Assembly: GCF_008801925.2 (NCBI RefSeq) | Contig: NZ_CP062804.1 | Location: forward strand, 1,364,001 to 1,428,000 | Source: Cupriavidus basilensis | GTDB taxonomy: Bacteria > Pseudomonadota > Gammaproteobacteria > Burkholderiales > Burkholderiaceae | DNA length: 64,000 nt | Direction of reading: 5' to 3' | In this document: in pieces, positions 44,332 to 52,435 of the stretch | Position numbering within the stretch: position 1 is the stretch's first letter | How the letters are laid out: every line of letters starts with the position of its first letter | Made by a program: the position numbers and the translations under genes | Notes under the pieces: model-generated | What the model was told of the DNA's origin: nothing | Seen by the model: the letters and a program-made list of their open reading frames with translations, nothing else | Database searches by the model: none

Positions 44332-44947
44332 TCAGTGTTCGTGGGATGCGCGAATGACGGCGCGGGGTAAGACGAACCGGGGGCGAGCGTGCGCTGGACG
44401 CACCTCGGGTGTCAGCAGCGTGCGGCGGGCGGGCGGTCGGGGGGGGGGGGAGGAAGCCGGCGTAGGTGGCCAGGGTGGCTACCGGTGCGGCATGGCCGTG
44501 GCTGGCCAGGGCGAGTTCAGGCAGGATGGTGGGCATGACGGCCCCGAGCGCGCAGGCCGAGCAGGCGCTGCAGGCGCCACCGGCGCCATGGCTGGCATGG
44601 TGATCCTGATGGTCTTGATGCTCTTGATGGGCGGGCTGGTGAGTCATGCCAGACAGGCTGGCCGTCCCGTCCGTCTGCCGGGCCGGGTCGGCCGCGTCAT
44701 GGCAATGCGCGCCGGCATGGCTGCCAAGCGCGGCCTCCGCCTGCGACTTCATGGCCGCATGGCGTAACATCATCGATTCCACGGCCGGCGAATCGGCCGG
44801 CAGCACGACGGATGGCACCTGCCCCGAATGCCCCGAATGCACGGATTGCGCCGCGCTGCAGACCATCATGACTGCCGCCGCGACACCCTGTGCGGGCAGC
44901 GCGATCATGGCAAGGCACAACAGGAAGTAGCTAAGGACGCGTTTCAT
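44332..44947 (-). pseudogene. copL/DUF2946-like metal-binding protein, frame interrupted at a G12 tract
   Basis: Starts at 44947 (MKRVLSYFLLCLAMIALPAQG) with a signal peptide, then His/Met/Cys-rich sequence including CHDAADPA, HQEHQDHQDHHASHG and CSACSAC, as in CopL/DUF2946 proteins that open copper operons. As printed, the frame runs through a run of 12 G at 44439-44450 and never meets a sensible stop. With 11 it would end at 44332, eight bases before the next gene. With 10 it would stop soon after the tract, around residue 180. Either a sequencing error or a phase-variable tract; the end given assumes 11. Confidence 0.6.
44439..44450. repeat. homopolymer of 12 G in the copL-like gene
   Basis: Twelve consecutive G on the plus strand (C in the coding strand), inside a PPPP coding stretch. 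Length change by one or two shifts the frame of the C-terminus of the copL-like protein. Confidence 0.9.
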
Positions 44948-45010
44948 CGGGGCAGGGGAATCAGCAGCCGGTATTGTACCTGCATCGAAAGGTGCGGTAG
45001 CGTGACGCCA

Positions 45011-45028
45011 ACATGACAATGCTGACAT
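45011..45028. promoter_or_regulatory. CopR-like box between copRS and the copper operon
   Basis: ACATGACAATGCTGACAT, with TGACA elements nine bases apart and a further TGACG upstream at 45003. It lies in the 156-base divergent spacer, where CopR/CusR-type regulators bind. Its core matches the palindrome at 29459-29476. Confidence 0.6.
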
Positions 45029-45103
45029 CTTCCGCCGCGGCGGGGCTTGCTCGTATAGCGTGTCGGTCTTGCAGGGCAAGTGGATGGCCCGGAGTGAATA
45101 ACT

Positions 45104-45778
45104 ATGCGCATATTGATTGTCGAAGACGAACCCAAGGCAGGTGACTACCTGCGCAAGGGCCTGAGCGAATCCGGTTTCGTGGTGGACCTGGCGCGCGATG
45201 GCGTGGACGGCCTGGCCCACGCACGCGGGCAGGAGTACGACCTTATCGTGCTGGATGTCATGCTGCCGGGCATGGATGGCTGGCAGGTGCTCCAGGAACT
45301 GCGGCGCGAGCGCGATACGCCGGTCCTGTTCCTCACCGCGCGCGATGCGCTTCCGGACCGGCTCAAGGGCCTGGAGCTGGGCGCCGATGACTACATGGTC
45401 AAGCCCTTCGCCTTCGCCGAGCTGGTCATGCGCATCCGCACCATCCTGCGGCGTGGCCCGCTGCGTGAAAGTGAGCTGATCGAAGTGGCGGACCTGCAGA
45501 TCGATACCGTCAAGCGCCGCGTCACGCGCAATGGCCAGAAGCTGGAACTGACCTCCAAGGAGTTCGCGCTGCTGCAACTGCTGGCGCGCCGCAGCGGCGA
45601 AGTGCTGTCGCGCTCGCTGATTGCCTCCCACGTCTGGGACATGAATTTCGACAGCAACACCAATGTGGTTGATGTCTCCATCCGCCGGCTGCGTGCCAAG
45701 GTCGACGATCCCTTTCCCGCCAAGCTGATCCACACGCGCCGCGGCATGGGCTACGTGCTGGAAGAGGAATCCCGGTGA
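45104..45778 (+). CDS. copR: heavy-metal response regulator, CopR/CusR type
   Basis: A 224-residue OmpR-family regulator. Receiver domain residues 1-115 with phosphoacceptor D51 ([10 protein letters not shown]), and a C-terminal winged helix (about 125-222) containing [22 protein letters not shown] and [16 protein letters not shown]. It ends 25 bases before the sensor kinase and is divergent from the copper operon it should activate. Confidence 0.93.
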   Translation: MRILIVEDEPKAGDYLRKGLSESGFVVDLARDGVDGLAHARGQEYDLIVLDVMLPGMDGWQVLQELRRERDTPVLFLTARDALPDRLKGLELGADDYMVKPFAFAELVMRIRTILRRGPLRESELIEVADLQIDTVKRRVTRNGQKLELTSKEFALLQLLARRSGEVLSRSLIASHVWDMNFDSNTNVVDVSIRRLRAKVDDPFPAKLIHTRRGMGYVLEEESR

Positions 45779-45803
45779 GCCGGTCCATGTCAGGGGCCGC
45801 CGC

Positions 45804-47249
45804 TTGATCCGCGCCGTACTCCGCCTGCCGGCATCGCTCACGGCACGGCTGGCGCTGGCCTACGGCGCCGCCACCGTGGCTATCCTGGTGGCCGTTGGCA
45901 CCTACCTGGCAAGCGCGCTTGCCGCCCAGTTGCAGGATCGCGACGAGAGCGAGCTGGTCAGCGAAGTGCTGCTGGTGCGCCATCTGCTGCGCGAGGTGGG
46001 CTCGGAGGCGGAGATCCGTGCCGACACGCATCGCTTCGCCGATCTCGCACTGGGCCATGAAGGATTGATCCTGCTGGTGCGTGGCAGCGGCGGCGAGCCG
46101 CTGGTCACCCTGAACCCGCGCCATGAGCCGGTGCCGGCATTGCCAGTCCTGCCCGCGGCCACACCGCCCGACAAATCCCAGCTGCATACCTGGTATCCCC
46201 GCAATGGCGTCGCCTCGCGCGGCATCTCCGCGCTGGGGCAGTTGGGGGATTCCGAGCGCGCGGTCGAGATCGTGGTGCTGCGTGATGCCGGGTACCGCGT
46301 GGCGCTGATGAAGGCCTACCAGACGCAGATGCTGTGGGCAACGCTATGCGGCGCAGCGGTCGCGGCGGGGCTGGGATACCTGCTGGCCAGGCGTGGCCTG
46401 CGCCCGCTCAGGCGCATGGCGCAGGACGCTTCCGCCGTCACCATGAGCCGGCTCGCCACGCGGCTCGATGCCGGCCAGGCGCCCACCGAGCTGCGCGCGC
46501 TTGTCGCCGCGCTGAACGACATGCTGGCACGGCTGGAAGACGGCTTCCATCGGCTCTCCGAATTCTCTGCCGACCTGGCGCACGATTTTCGTACGCCCAT
46601 CAGCAACCTGATCGGCCAGACCCAGGTCACGCTGGGCCATAGCCGCCCGGTGCAGGAGTACGAGAACCTGCTGGAATCCAACCTGGAAGAATACGAACGG
46701 CTGGCCCGCATGATCGAGAACATGCTGTTCCTTGCGCGCGCGGACCATGCCCAGGTGGCCATGAAGATGCGAGAGCTGGACGCGCGCGCGGAGCTGGACA
46801 AGGTTGCCGAGTACTACGAAGCCGTGGCGGCGGACCGCGACATCAAGGTGCAACTTGCAGGCCAGGGCGCCGTGCGTGCTGACCAGACGCTGCTGCGGCG
46901 CGCGGTGACCAACCTCGTCGACAATGCCTTGCGGCATGCGCCCGCGGGCAGCGCCGTGGACATCCGGGTAGTGGCGGACACCGCCGCTACCCGGATCCAG
47001 GTGAGCAATGGTGGCGCCGGCATTGCCGCCGAGGCGCTGCCGCATGTGTTCGGGCGTTTTTACCGAGGCGACCCCGCGCGCAGCAATTCGGCGGGTTCGA
47101 CCGGCCTTGGGCTGGCCATCGTGGATACGATCATGCGGCTGCATGGGGGCAGTGTGAGCATGCGCAGCCGGCCCGGCGAGACGGTGGCGGAGCTGGAGTT
47201 TCCGACGCAATATGCCGGGTCCGCGGCAGACTCGACACGCAGGGGTTAG
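45804..47249 (+). CDS. copS: heavy-metal sensor histidine kinase, CopS/CusS type
   Basis: A 481-residue kinase: helix at about 15-40, periplasmic sensor (about 41-172), second helix near 177-195, HAMP, H-box with H260 (DLAHDFRTPISNL, with DF in place of the usual EL/EM), and an ATPase domain with NLVDNALRHAP and GLGLAIV. The frame opens at a TTG at 45804 with AGGGG before it; no ATG is available in frame. Typical of heavy-metal sensors paired with CopR. Confidence 0.92.
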   Translation: MIRAVLRLPASLTARLALAYGAATVAILVAVGTYLASALAAQLQDRDESELVSEVLLVRHLLREVGSEAEIRADTHRFADLALGHEGLILLVRGSGGEPLVTLNPRHEPVPALPVLPAATPPDKSQLHTWYPRNGVASRGISALGQLGDSERAVEIVVLRDAGYRVALMKAYQTQMLWATLCGAAVAAGLGYLLARRGLRPLRRMAQDASAVTMSRLATRLDAGQAPTELRALVAALNDMLARLEDGFHRLSEFSADLAHDFRTPISNLIGQTQVTLGHSRPVQEYENLLESNLEEYERLARMIENMLFLARADHAQVAMKMRELDARAELDKVAEYYEAVAADRDIKVQLAGQGAVRADQTLLRRAVTNLVDNALRHAPAGSAVDIRVVADTAATRIQVSNGGAGIAAEALPHVFGRFYRGDPARSNSAGSTGLGLAIVDTIMRLHGGSVSMRSRPGETVAELEFPTQYAGSAADSTRRG

Positions 47250-47643
47250 GAGCCACCGCCTTCAATGTGGCGAAAATCAGGAAACTTCGGTTCTATCAAA
47301 TTGGAGTCGGAGGCGATGGCTTTGTACTCGGCGCAGAGGTGGAACGCCTTCTCGATCAGAGCCCAATTACAGTGATGGCGCGCCCGGCGCTACAACGGGC
47401 GTTGGCGCTGGTTTGGAGGATGGCGACACTGTGTCAGCCCGCTGACTAGTGTACCGGCCTCGCACATCACGGCCCCGCGCCTATACTGGCGGCGCTGGCG
47501 CATCGATAACCTGATTCGGCGTCTCAAGTCGGTGCTCAACAGTAAAATCCGTTTGTTGAGTCAGCCACGCGCACGCTCCTGGCCTTCGGCGCGGTGGCGC
47601 TCAGCTGAGTGTGATCGCCACCGCGGTGTGAATCCCACATGAG
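47250..47643. other. region after copS, no convincing gene
   Basis: Short open frames here are 60-77 residues with no ribosome site or family pattern. A fragment ending in T-R-T-L-L-A-F-G-A-V-A-L-S-stop near 47607 looks like the tail of a lost protein. GC content begins to fall and the region is probably the left scar of the foreign segment. Confidence 0.35.
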
Positions 47644-47928
47644 TTGGATACAAGCGAAATCGAACTCTCACCGTATGCGGATATCAGGGCGACCTACGCT
47701 GACATGATCATCGCTGTCCTAGCCGAACTCCGGCGTGCCTATGATCGACCCACGCCGAGCCAGCTTTACCGGGCCGCGAGAAAATTGGTGGCTCGCGTTG
47801 CCCCCGCGCGCTTCGCAGAACATCCGCGTGGAGCCAAGCGCCAAGACGATAGGCTAGGTTGCCCTGGCTGCGAGGCGCGATGCCACTATTCGACCATGCT
47901 TGTCCTCAAGGCTGGACGTGCCGCTTGA
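47644..47928 (+). CDS. hypothetical 94-residue protein
   Basis: An open frame from a TTG with plausible composition (IRATYADMIIAVLAELRRAYDRPTPS) and a Cys pair in its last third (CPGCEARC). It overlaps the end of the convergent DUF4198 gene by 23 bases and has no clear ribosome site. It may be real, or the remains of a mobile-element gene. I do not recognise it. Confidence 0.25.
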   Translation: MDTSEIELSPYADIRATYADMIIAVLAELRRAYDRPTPSQLYRAARKLVARVAPARFAEHPRGAKRQDDRLGCPGCEARCHYSTMLVLKAGRAA

Positions 47929-48772
47929 TCACCGGAGGGGTGGGTCTTAAGGGCAGCACCTCGAACGTGGCCGTGTAAGTCAGGATGCGCTCTTTGGCTT
48001 TCGGGATGGTGGTTTTGTCGTCAATCGCCTGGGCGTCCAGCAAGTAGAACCCAGCCTCAGGCCAATCAACAGAGAACTGACCCGCGGTATCGGTGATGAA
48101 CTCACGCGCTTCCACTCTGTCACGCCACTGCATGCCTCCACGTGTGACTGTCACCAAGACTTTGGCAGCGGGCTTTCCATCGATCAGAAACACGAATCGA
48201 GATCCATTCCCTTTGACTCGAAAAGTCGACGCGTCCGTTTCCACAAACCCCAACTCGAGTCCAGAGCCAACAGGGGCTACGTCCGACGGCTGACCGACGG
48301 TCACGAAAGTCTCATTTCGGTGAAGGCGCTCAGTCAAAACAACAAACTCCGCATCCGCCGGCAGTTTGCTAAGGACTTGCTCAACAGTGCCTCGAATACT
48401 TTCATCTCGACCATTCTTACCCTTCCAAGTGGCAGATATCTCTTTGACCGCAACGCTCACTCTATAGGTGCCGATTTGTCGAAAATACAGATCAAAAACG
48501 CTGCGTCTTCTTAATTTAAAAGAATTGATAGTATTGATTTTTTTTCCATCCGGTGCTGTTATCGACAAATTATCCAGACGCATAGGTAGTTTGTCCGCAA
48601 CAAAAAGTGATTTTGATATAGCCGCATCAAATGTAATTACACCGGGGCCATAAATAATCGACGTGCTAGGTAATATCCAACCAGTTTCCCCGTGAGCGCA
48701 GCTAGACGCAAAGGACGCACAAAGAATGAATGCAGATAGAGCACGGATAAACCGAAAAGCGGCGTAAACCAT
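47906..48772 (-). CDS. DUF4198-like exported protein
   Basis: A 288-residue protein with a signal peptide (FIRALSAFILCASFASSCAHG) and a beta-rich body with two similar halves. The C-terminal GKPAAKVLVTVTRGG...DTAGQFSVDWPEAGFYLLDAQ is the hallmark of DUF4198 / GH25-like carboxypeptidase-regulatory folds, often linked to metal or cobalamin uptake. AGGTCAGT precedes the ATG at 48772. Composition is more AT-rich toward its start than the flanking copper locus. It has no obvious transporter partner here. Confidence 0.8.
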   Translation of the reverse strand: MVYAAFRFIRALSAFILCASFASSCAHGETGWILPSTSIIYGPGVITFDAAISKSLFVADKLPMRLDNLSITAPDGKKINTINSFKLRRRSVFDLYFRQIGTYRVSVAVKEISATWKGKNGRDESIRGTVEQVLSKLPADAEFVVLTERLHRNETFVTVGQPSDVAPVGSGLELGFVETDASTFRVKGNGSRFVFLIDGKPAAKVLVTVTRGGMQWRDRVEAREFITDTAGQFSVDWPEAGFYLLDAQAIDDKTTIPKAKERILTYTATFEVLPLRPTPPVIKRHVQP

Positions 48773-49430
48773 ACTGACCTTTATTTGTAGTGGCAAAGAA
48801 ACCGAACATCGTCAACACACATATAGTGTTACTTGAGCATCGGACTTCGGACGACGAGAAATCCGGAGGAGGAGATAGATAGGGCAGCGCCGGTGGAGAT
48901 AACCGTACCACCCACACACGGTAGACAGTCTGGCGCCGACAGCGAATATCGCAAGCACCGGCAGGCCCTAGGGCGTTAAAATTCCGTCCTGTCAGTTCGC
49001 TAAGAAGGAGCATGCCGCCGAACGCCGCGACCTGAAGCTGATCGAGAGTTCCAACGCTGGCCGGTGAATTTGCTTAGCTGACGCCGCTTGAATAGCTCTA
49101 CGGTACGCGCTGTTGACCCAGAACGCGCCAGAATTTGCAGGATTCACGCCTCGAATTCGCCGTCTCCATGCAATTCCAGTCAATGGATTATTTCGTAACT
49201 GCTTTACTCCACCAAACTTTACGGATTGCTCGGAGCGGATTACCCAGACGCGATCGACGACCGTTAGGAGAATTACACAACTGACCTCTTCTCGGGTCTA
49301 ACCAAGGAAGCTGTGGAGAGCGGATCGTTCATCCGTTTGGAAGAGAAAACTCGCTGAGTGAGTCGATTTTGTATTGTGGGATCCGCCTCGGCGTCAAAAA
49401 ATATGCAGCCGATATGCATCGGTTTCAAGC
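48773..49430. other. 658-bp gene-poor junction, left edge of AT-rich island
   Basis: No complete gene. A reading frame at about 48990-49069 (QFAKKEHAAERRDLKLIESS..) ends at a stop and looks like the end of a broken GC-rich gene. Right of 49180 the base composition changes to the AT-rich sequence of the operon to the right. Probably a recombination scar; no tRNA or direct repeat was recognised. Confidence 0.4.
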
Positions 49431-50903
49431 CTAAACACCATTATCGCGGATAAAATTATTAACTCGTTCCATCAACTCAGAGCATTTATTATTCCGAAAT
49501 ATACGTGTTGCCATGTGCACAGGATCACCAAAGAAAAATCTTTCATATAGTACCTGTCGGCCCGCAAACGCAGAAACCGAGGCATCCCAAGCCAACCGGT
49601 ACAAATCAATCTTCTCAGCTGCCTCCAGTCTTACACTTTGAAAATACTTATCAATTTCATCACGTAATGGCCCATCCAAATCCTCACTCGTTGGCAAAGT
49701 AACCAGGCCACTGGCTCCTATTTGTTGAACTATCTCCACCATCCTAGGGTATAGGCGAGGAAACATAAATCTAGCCGCTTCCAATGGGCTCCAATCCGGA
49801 ACAAGCATACCAAAATCATTTAATCTTGCCCCAGCCTCAGATGCGGACTTGAAAGCCTTCATCGCCTGCCATCCGGCCCAAATTTCGGCCATTTTCTCAT
49901 GAATGTGCTGAAATGCCTCCAACCCAGATCCGCGTATCATAAGTGAGATCAATCCCAAAAAGAACTCGATCTTGACTATATTCTTGCATACAACCTGGTA
50001 TGTAACGTGTGCGGTAGCCCCAGTGGCATCGTAAAATTGATTACAAACATCTATATCACGATAACAAAAAACTCTTTCCCAGGGAATAAAAGCACTGTCA
50101 AATAGCGCTACTGCATCCATCTCCTCATATCTCGCACTGAGTGGATGATTGTTGCGACCGAGTCCGTAATCAATCGAATCACGACAAATGAATTTTAACC
50201 CCTTGCAATTGGTAGGCAGCACAAAAGCAAATGCGTAATCCTTAGATGCATCCGATACATCCATCAGCCGCGCCGGGAAAACTGCGATTTCATCAGCAAA
50301 AGGAAGAGTTGCCACTAGCCGAGCCCCGGTAACAAAGATGCCGGAATCTGATTCCTTGGTTACGTGGGCCGCTACTGTTGGATCATGTTGAAAAGCAGGT
50401 CCGACTCGACGATTTACCCTGGGATTCAATATTGTGTGCGTTAGAGAAAGATCGTTGTCGCGAACAAATCTGAAATATTCCTTAATATTATTCGAAAAAA
50501 TCTTACCGCCAATATCGAAAAAATCAGCGCTTCCAGCGAATGAGGCAATTGACCTGTTTAAATAAGCGGGCTCTCGGCCAAGCATACCTTGGCTAAACTT
50601 CGCGCTAGTGAGAAGCGCCTTGCCTAATGCAAAGAGGTCGCTCTTTTCTTTTGGAATTGAAAACGATCGGCTCACCTTCTTACCATCAAAGGTCTCAAGC
50701 ATCCGATCACTGTGACTCCATTGATAATCATATAGTGCAGCCAGAGTCTCTACGCCATTTCTGATAGGCTCAAAATTACGAACATTCTCGACCAGCTTAC
50801 CCTGATACCAAAGTTCCGGAGGACGGCGTTCAAGGTGCTGCAGAAAATCAGAGCCTTTTCTTGCCCCTCCATAATTACCGTTGAAAGCCAAGACGTTTGA
50901 CAT
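49431..50903 (-). CDS. HpaB-family flavin-dependent monooxygenase
   Basis: A 490-residue protein of the 4-hydroxyphenylacetate 3-hydroxylase (HpaB) family: N-terminal GSDFLQHLERRPPELWYQGKLVENV, the central SLTHTILNPRVNR flavin region, and DAVALFDSAFIPWERVFCYRD. HpaB enzymes use reduced FAD to hydroxylate phenols; some act on carrier-bound or peptide tyrosines. No flavin reductase (HpaC) is in the operon. It is AT-rich and last of six genes. The ATG at 50903 has GGAG upstream; one at 50936 (TAACGATG after the previous stop) is equally possible. Confidence 0.9.
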   Translation of the reverse strand: MSNVLAFNGNYGGARKGSDFLQHLERRPPELWYQGKLVENVRNFEPIRNGVETLAALYDYQWSHSDRMLETFDGKKVSRSFSIPKEKSDLFALGKALLTSAKFSQGMLGREPAYLNRSIASFAGSADFFDIGGKIFSNNIKEYFRFVRDNDLSLTHTILNPRVNRRVGPAFQHDPTVAAHVTKESDSGIFVTGARLVATLPFADEIAVFPARLMDVSDASKDYAFAFVLPTNCKGLKFICRDSIDYGLGRNNHPLSARYEEMDAVALFDSAFIPWERVFCYRDIDVCNQFYDATGATAHVTYQVVCKNIVKIEFFLGLISLMIRGSGLEAFQHIHEKMAEIWAGWQAMKAFKSASEAGARLNDFGMLVPDWSPLEAARFMFPRLYPRMVEIVQQIGASGLVTLPTSEDLDGPLRDEIDKYFQSVRLEAAEKIDLYRLAWDASVSAFAGRQVLYERFFFGDPVHMATRIFRNNKCSELMERVNNFIRDNGV

Positions 50904-50938
50904 AGATTGACCATCTCCATGGCGCATATGCGTCATCG

Positions 50939-51331
50939 TTACGCTTCGCTAGCCTGATCGAAATCCTCGATACACAACGACGCGATCTGCCAGCGTTCCT
51001 CGATAATTAGCCACAGTTCAAAGAAATTACATTGACTAACGATCTCTCCGTTTCTCTTGAAGGAGGCGGATCCAAAGATAGTGGACCAGCCATTATGTTC
51101 TCGAATTTCGATAATTGATTCTCTAAACTCTACTCCCTCTTGTTTTTTTGTGGGAAATTTAGATCTACTTCTTTTTATATAGGATATTTGTTCAGATTTG
51201 GATATAAGTTCTTCGCCTCTTTTGATGAAGAATGAAGGGGACTCCAAATATGAGAGCCAGTCCACCTCACCATTTAGATAAGCGTCAATCCAAACCTCCC
51301 TTATTTGTTTTAGTAAATATTTACTATTCAT
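50939..51331 (-). CDS. NTF2-like small protein
   Basis: A 130-residue protein with the cystatin-like alpha-beta cone pattern of SnoaL/NTF2-type proteins: N-terminal helix (LKQIREVWIDAYLNGEVDWLSYL), then beta strands (FRESIIEIREHNGWSTIFGSASFKRNG) ending in ERWQIASLCIEDF. Such proteins often bind small hydrophobic substrates or act as cyclases or isomerases. Its start at 51331 overlaps the end of the 77-residue gene by 8 bases. Specific role unknown. Confidence 0.7.
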   Translation of the reverse strand: MNSKYLLKQIREVWIDAYLNGEVDWLSYLESPSFFIKRGEELISKSEQISYIKRSRSKFPTKKQEGVEFRESIIEIREHNGWSTIFGSASFKRNGEIVSQCNFFELWLIIEERWQIASLCIEDFDQASEA

Positions 51332-51557
51332 GCTGAAGCAACAAATCAAGTTGTTCAGATATATCTGACAGTTTTCTATCCAACAAACGCTGAGCGTCTT
51401 GCACGCCTTCATTGTACGCATGGGCTCTCACCAATTTGTACAATTTTTCCCCGAATGGAACAACTTCCATATTTCCAACCGAAATTTCCAATTCACTTTT
51501 AAGTAGTTCGCGGACTTCTGAGGAGAACTTAATTAAATCAAATTTATAACTATCCAT
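51324..51557 (-). CDS. 77-residue hypothetical protein
   Basis: A mostly helical, acidic protein without signal peptide or cysteine (start MDSYKFDLIKFSSEV). AGGATACACC precedes the ATG. It lies 8 bases after the JmjC-like gene and overlaps the NTF2-like gene, so it is firmly inside the operon. It has no tail suitable as a classical core peptide; it may be a recognition element or antitoxin-like partner. Not recognised. Confidence 0.65.
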   Translation of the reverse strand: MDSYKFDLIKFSSEVRELLKSELEISVGNMEVVPFGEKLYKLVRAHAYNEGVQDAQRLLDRKLSDISEQLDLLLQHE

Positions 51558-51565
51558 GGTGTATC

Positions 51566-52435
51566 CTAAAATTTTGGGAGATTGAATTTTTGGCGCTTGT
51601 CGAGACGTTGTTCGCGCAGTCTCGAAAGGAAGCTCTCCATTTCTAAATCTCGTATCGCTTCAACCAACCGATCTTTAAATTCGCGAGCCTCAACCAAGGT
51701 ATTCGAATAATCTATTTTATCTCGGAAGAATCTGTCTTTGGCAAGTTCATCGTAAATTAATTCAAAGGCGTCTAGCTTTCTAGCAAAATCCAGACCAATC
51801 GTCACATGCATGGAGATTTCAGTTACCGTCTCGACATCGTGCCAATAGCCAAACGGCAGATACAGGCCATCCCCAGCGGAAAGCACGTGTTCTCTCAGTG
51901 GCTTGCCCTTGGGTGATGTCAAGTGGAAGCTCTTGTCCCCCCGGTTTGGCGCGTGATACGTAGGAGGATGAATCGACCATCGTTTACTACCGTGAATTTG
52001 TATTGCGAAGATGTCATGGTCGTCAAAATGGCAACCAAATCCACTTGGCCCCTTCGGAGAAACATACAGGTTAGCCCACGCCTGACAGCATAAAGTAGAA
52101 CTTATTTCACTAACCAGAGATCTAACCCCAGGAAGAAACGCTTCGCACCGATCAATTATTACCGCACATCCATCCCGCATTGTCTTATGAATGACTCCAG
52201 GAACGAGCTGGGGTCGCCTCTCGCCTCTCTCCGAAAATGAATAGCGCAAAAATCCGCTATAGCTTTTGCTATATTCATTATTTGCGCCGATAATCCTTAC
52301 TCTTGGGTAATCAATTATCCCGCTAGACAAAAGGGAATTAATTTCGCTCCATGTTGTAATCTCTTCGGTCGCAGGAGATTCAAAAATGTAAGGTCTGATA
52401 TGCAACTCATCGGTCAGGAAATTAAGAGAATTCAA
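51566..52435 (-). CDS. JmjC/cupin-type Fe(II)-2-oxoglutarate hydroxylase
   Basis: A 289-residue oxygenase of the cupin_4/JmjC group. The iron triad is visible: H136-x-D138 in GCHFDDHDIFAIQ and H199 in LPFGYWHDVETV, with RWSIH (about 152) in the adjacent strand. The family hydroxylates proteins (ribosomal oxygenases) and peptides. It overlaps the ABC exporter stop by ATGA. Within a Cys-rich peptide operon it could be the modifying enzyme. Confidence 0.85.
   Translation of the reverse strand: MNSLNFLTDELHIRPYIFESPATEEITTWSEINSLLSSGIIDYPRVRIIGANNEYSKSYSGFLRYSFSERGERRPQLVPGVIHKTMRDGCAVIIDRCEAFLPGVRSLVSEISSTLCCQAWANLYVSPKGPSGFGCHFDDHDIFAIQIHGSKRWSIHPPTYHAPNRGDKSFHLTSPKGKPLREHVLSAGDGLYLPFGYWHDVETVTEISMHVTIGLDFARKLDAFELIYDELAKDRFFRDKIDYSNTLVEAREFKDRLVEAIRDLEMESFLSRLREQRLDKRQKFNLPKF

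Noticed and set aside
43607..45841. A 744-residue leftward frame joining copR antisense, the copL-like gene and the copper operon
   Set aside because: Only the part from 44947 to about 44440 is gene-like; the long frame is due to the G12 tract and GC-rich DNA. The copR half is antisense to a clear response regulator.
47267..47449. A 60-residue rightward frame after copS
   Set aside because: Start and composition plausible, but no ribosome site or recognisable motif; too short to support.
48992..49183. A 63-residue leftward frame in the island junction
   Set aside because: No ribosome site, no family pattern, and it overlaps another broken rightward frame; treated as scar.
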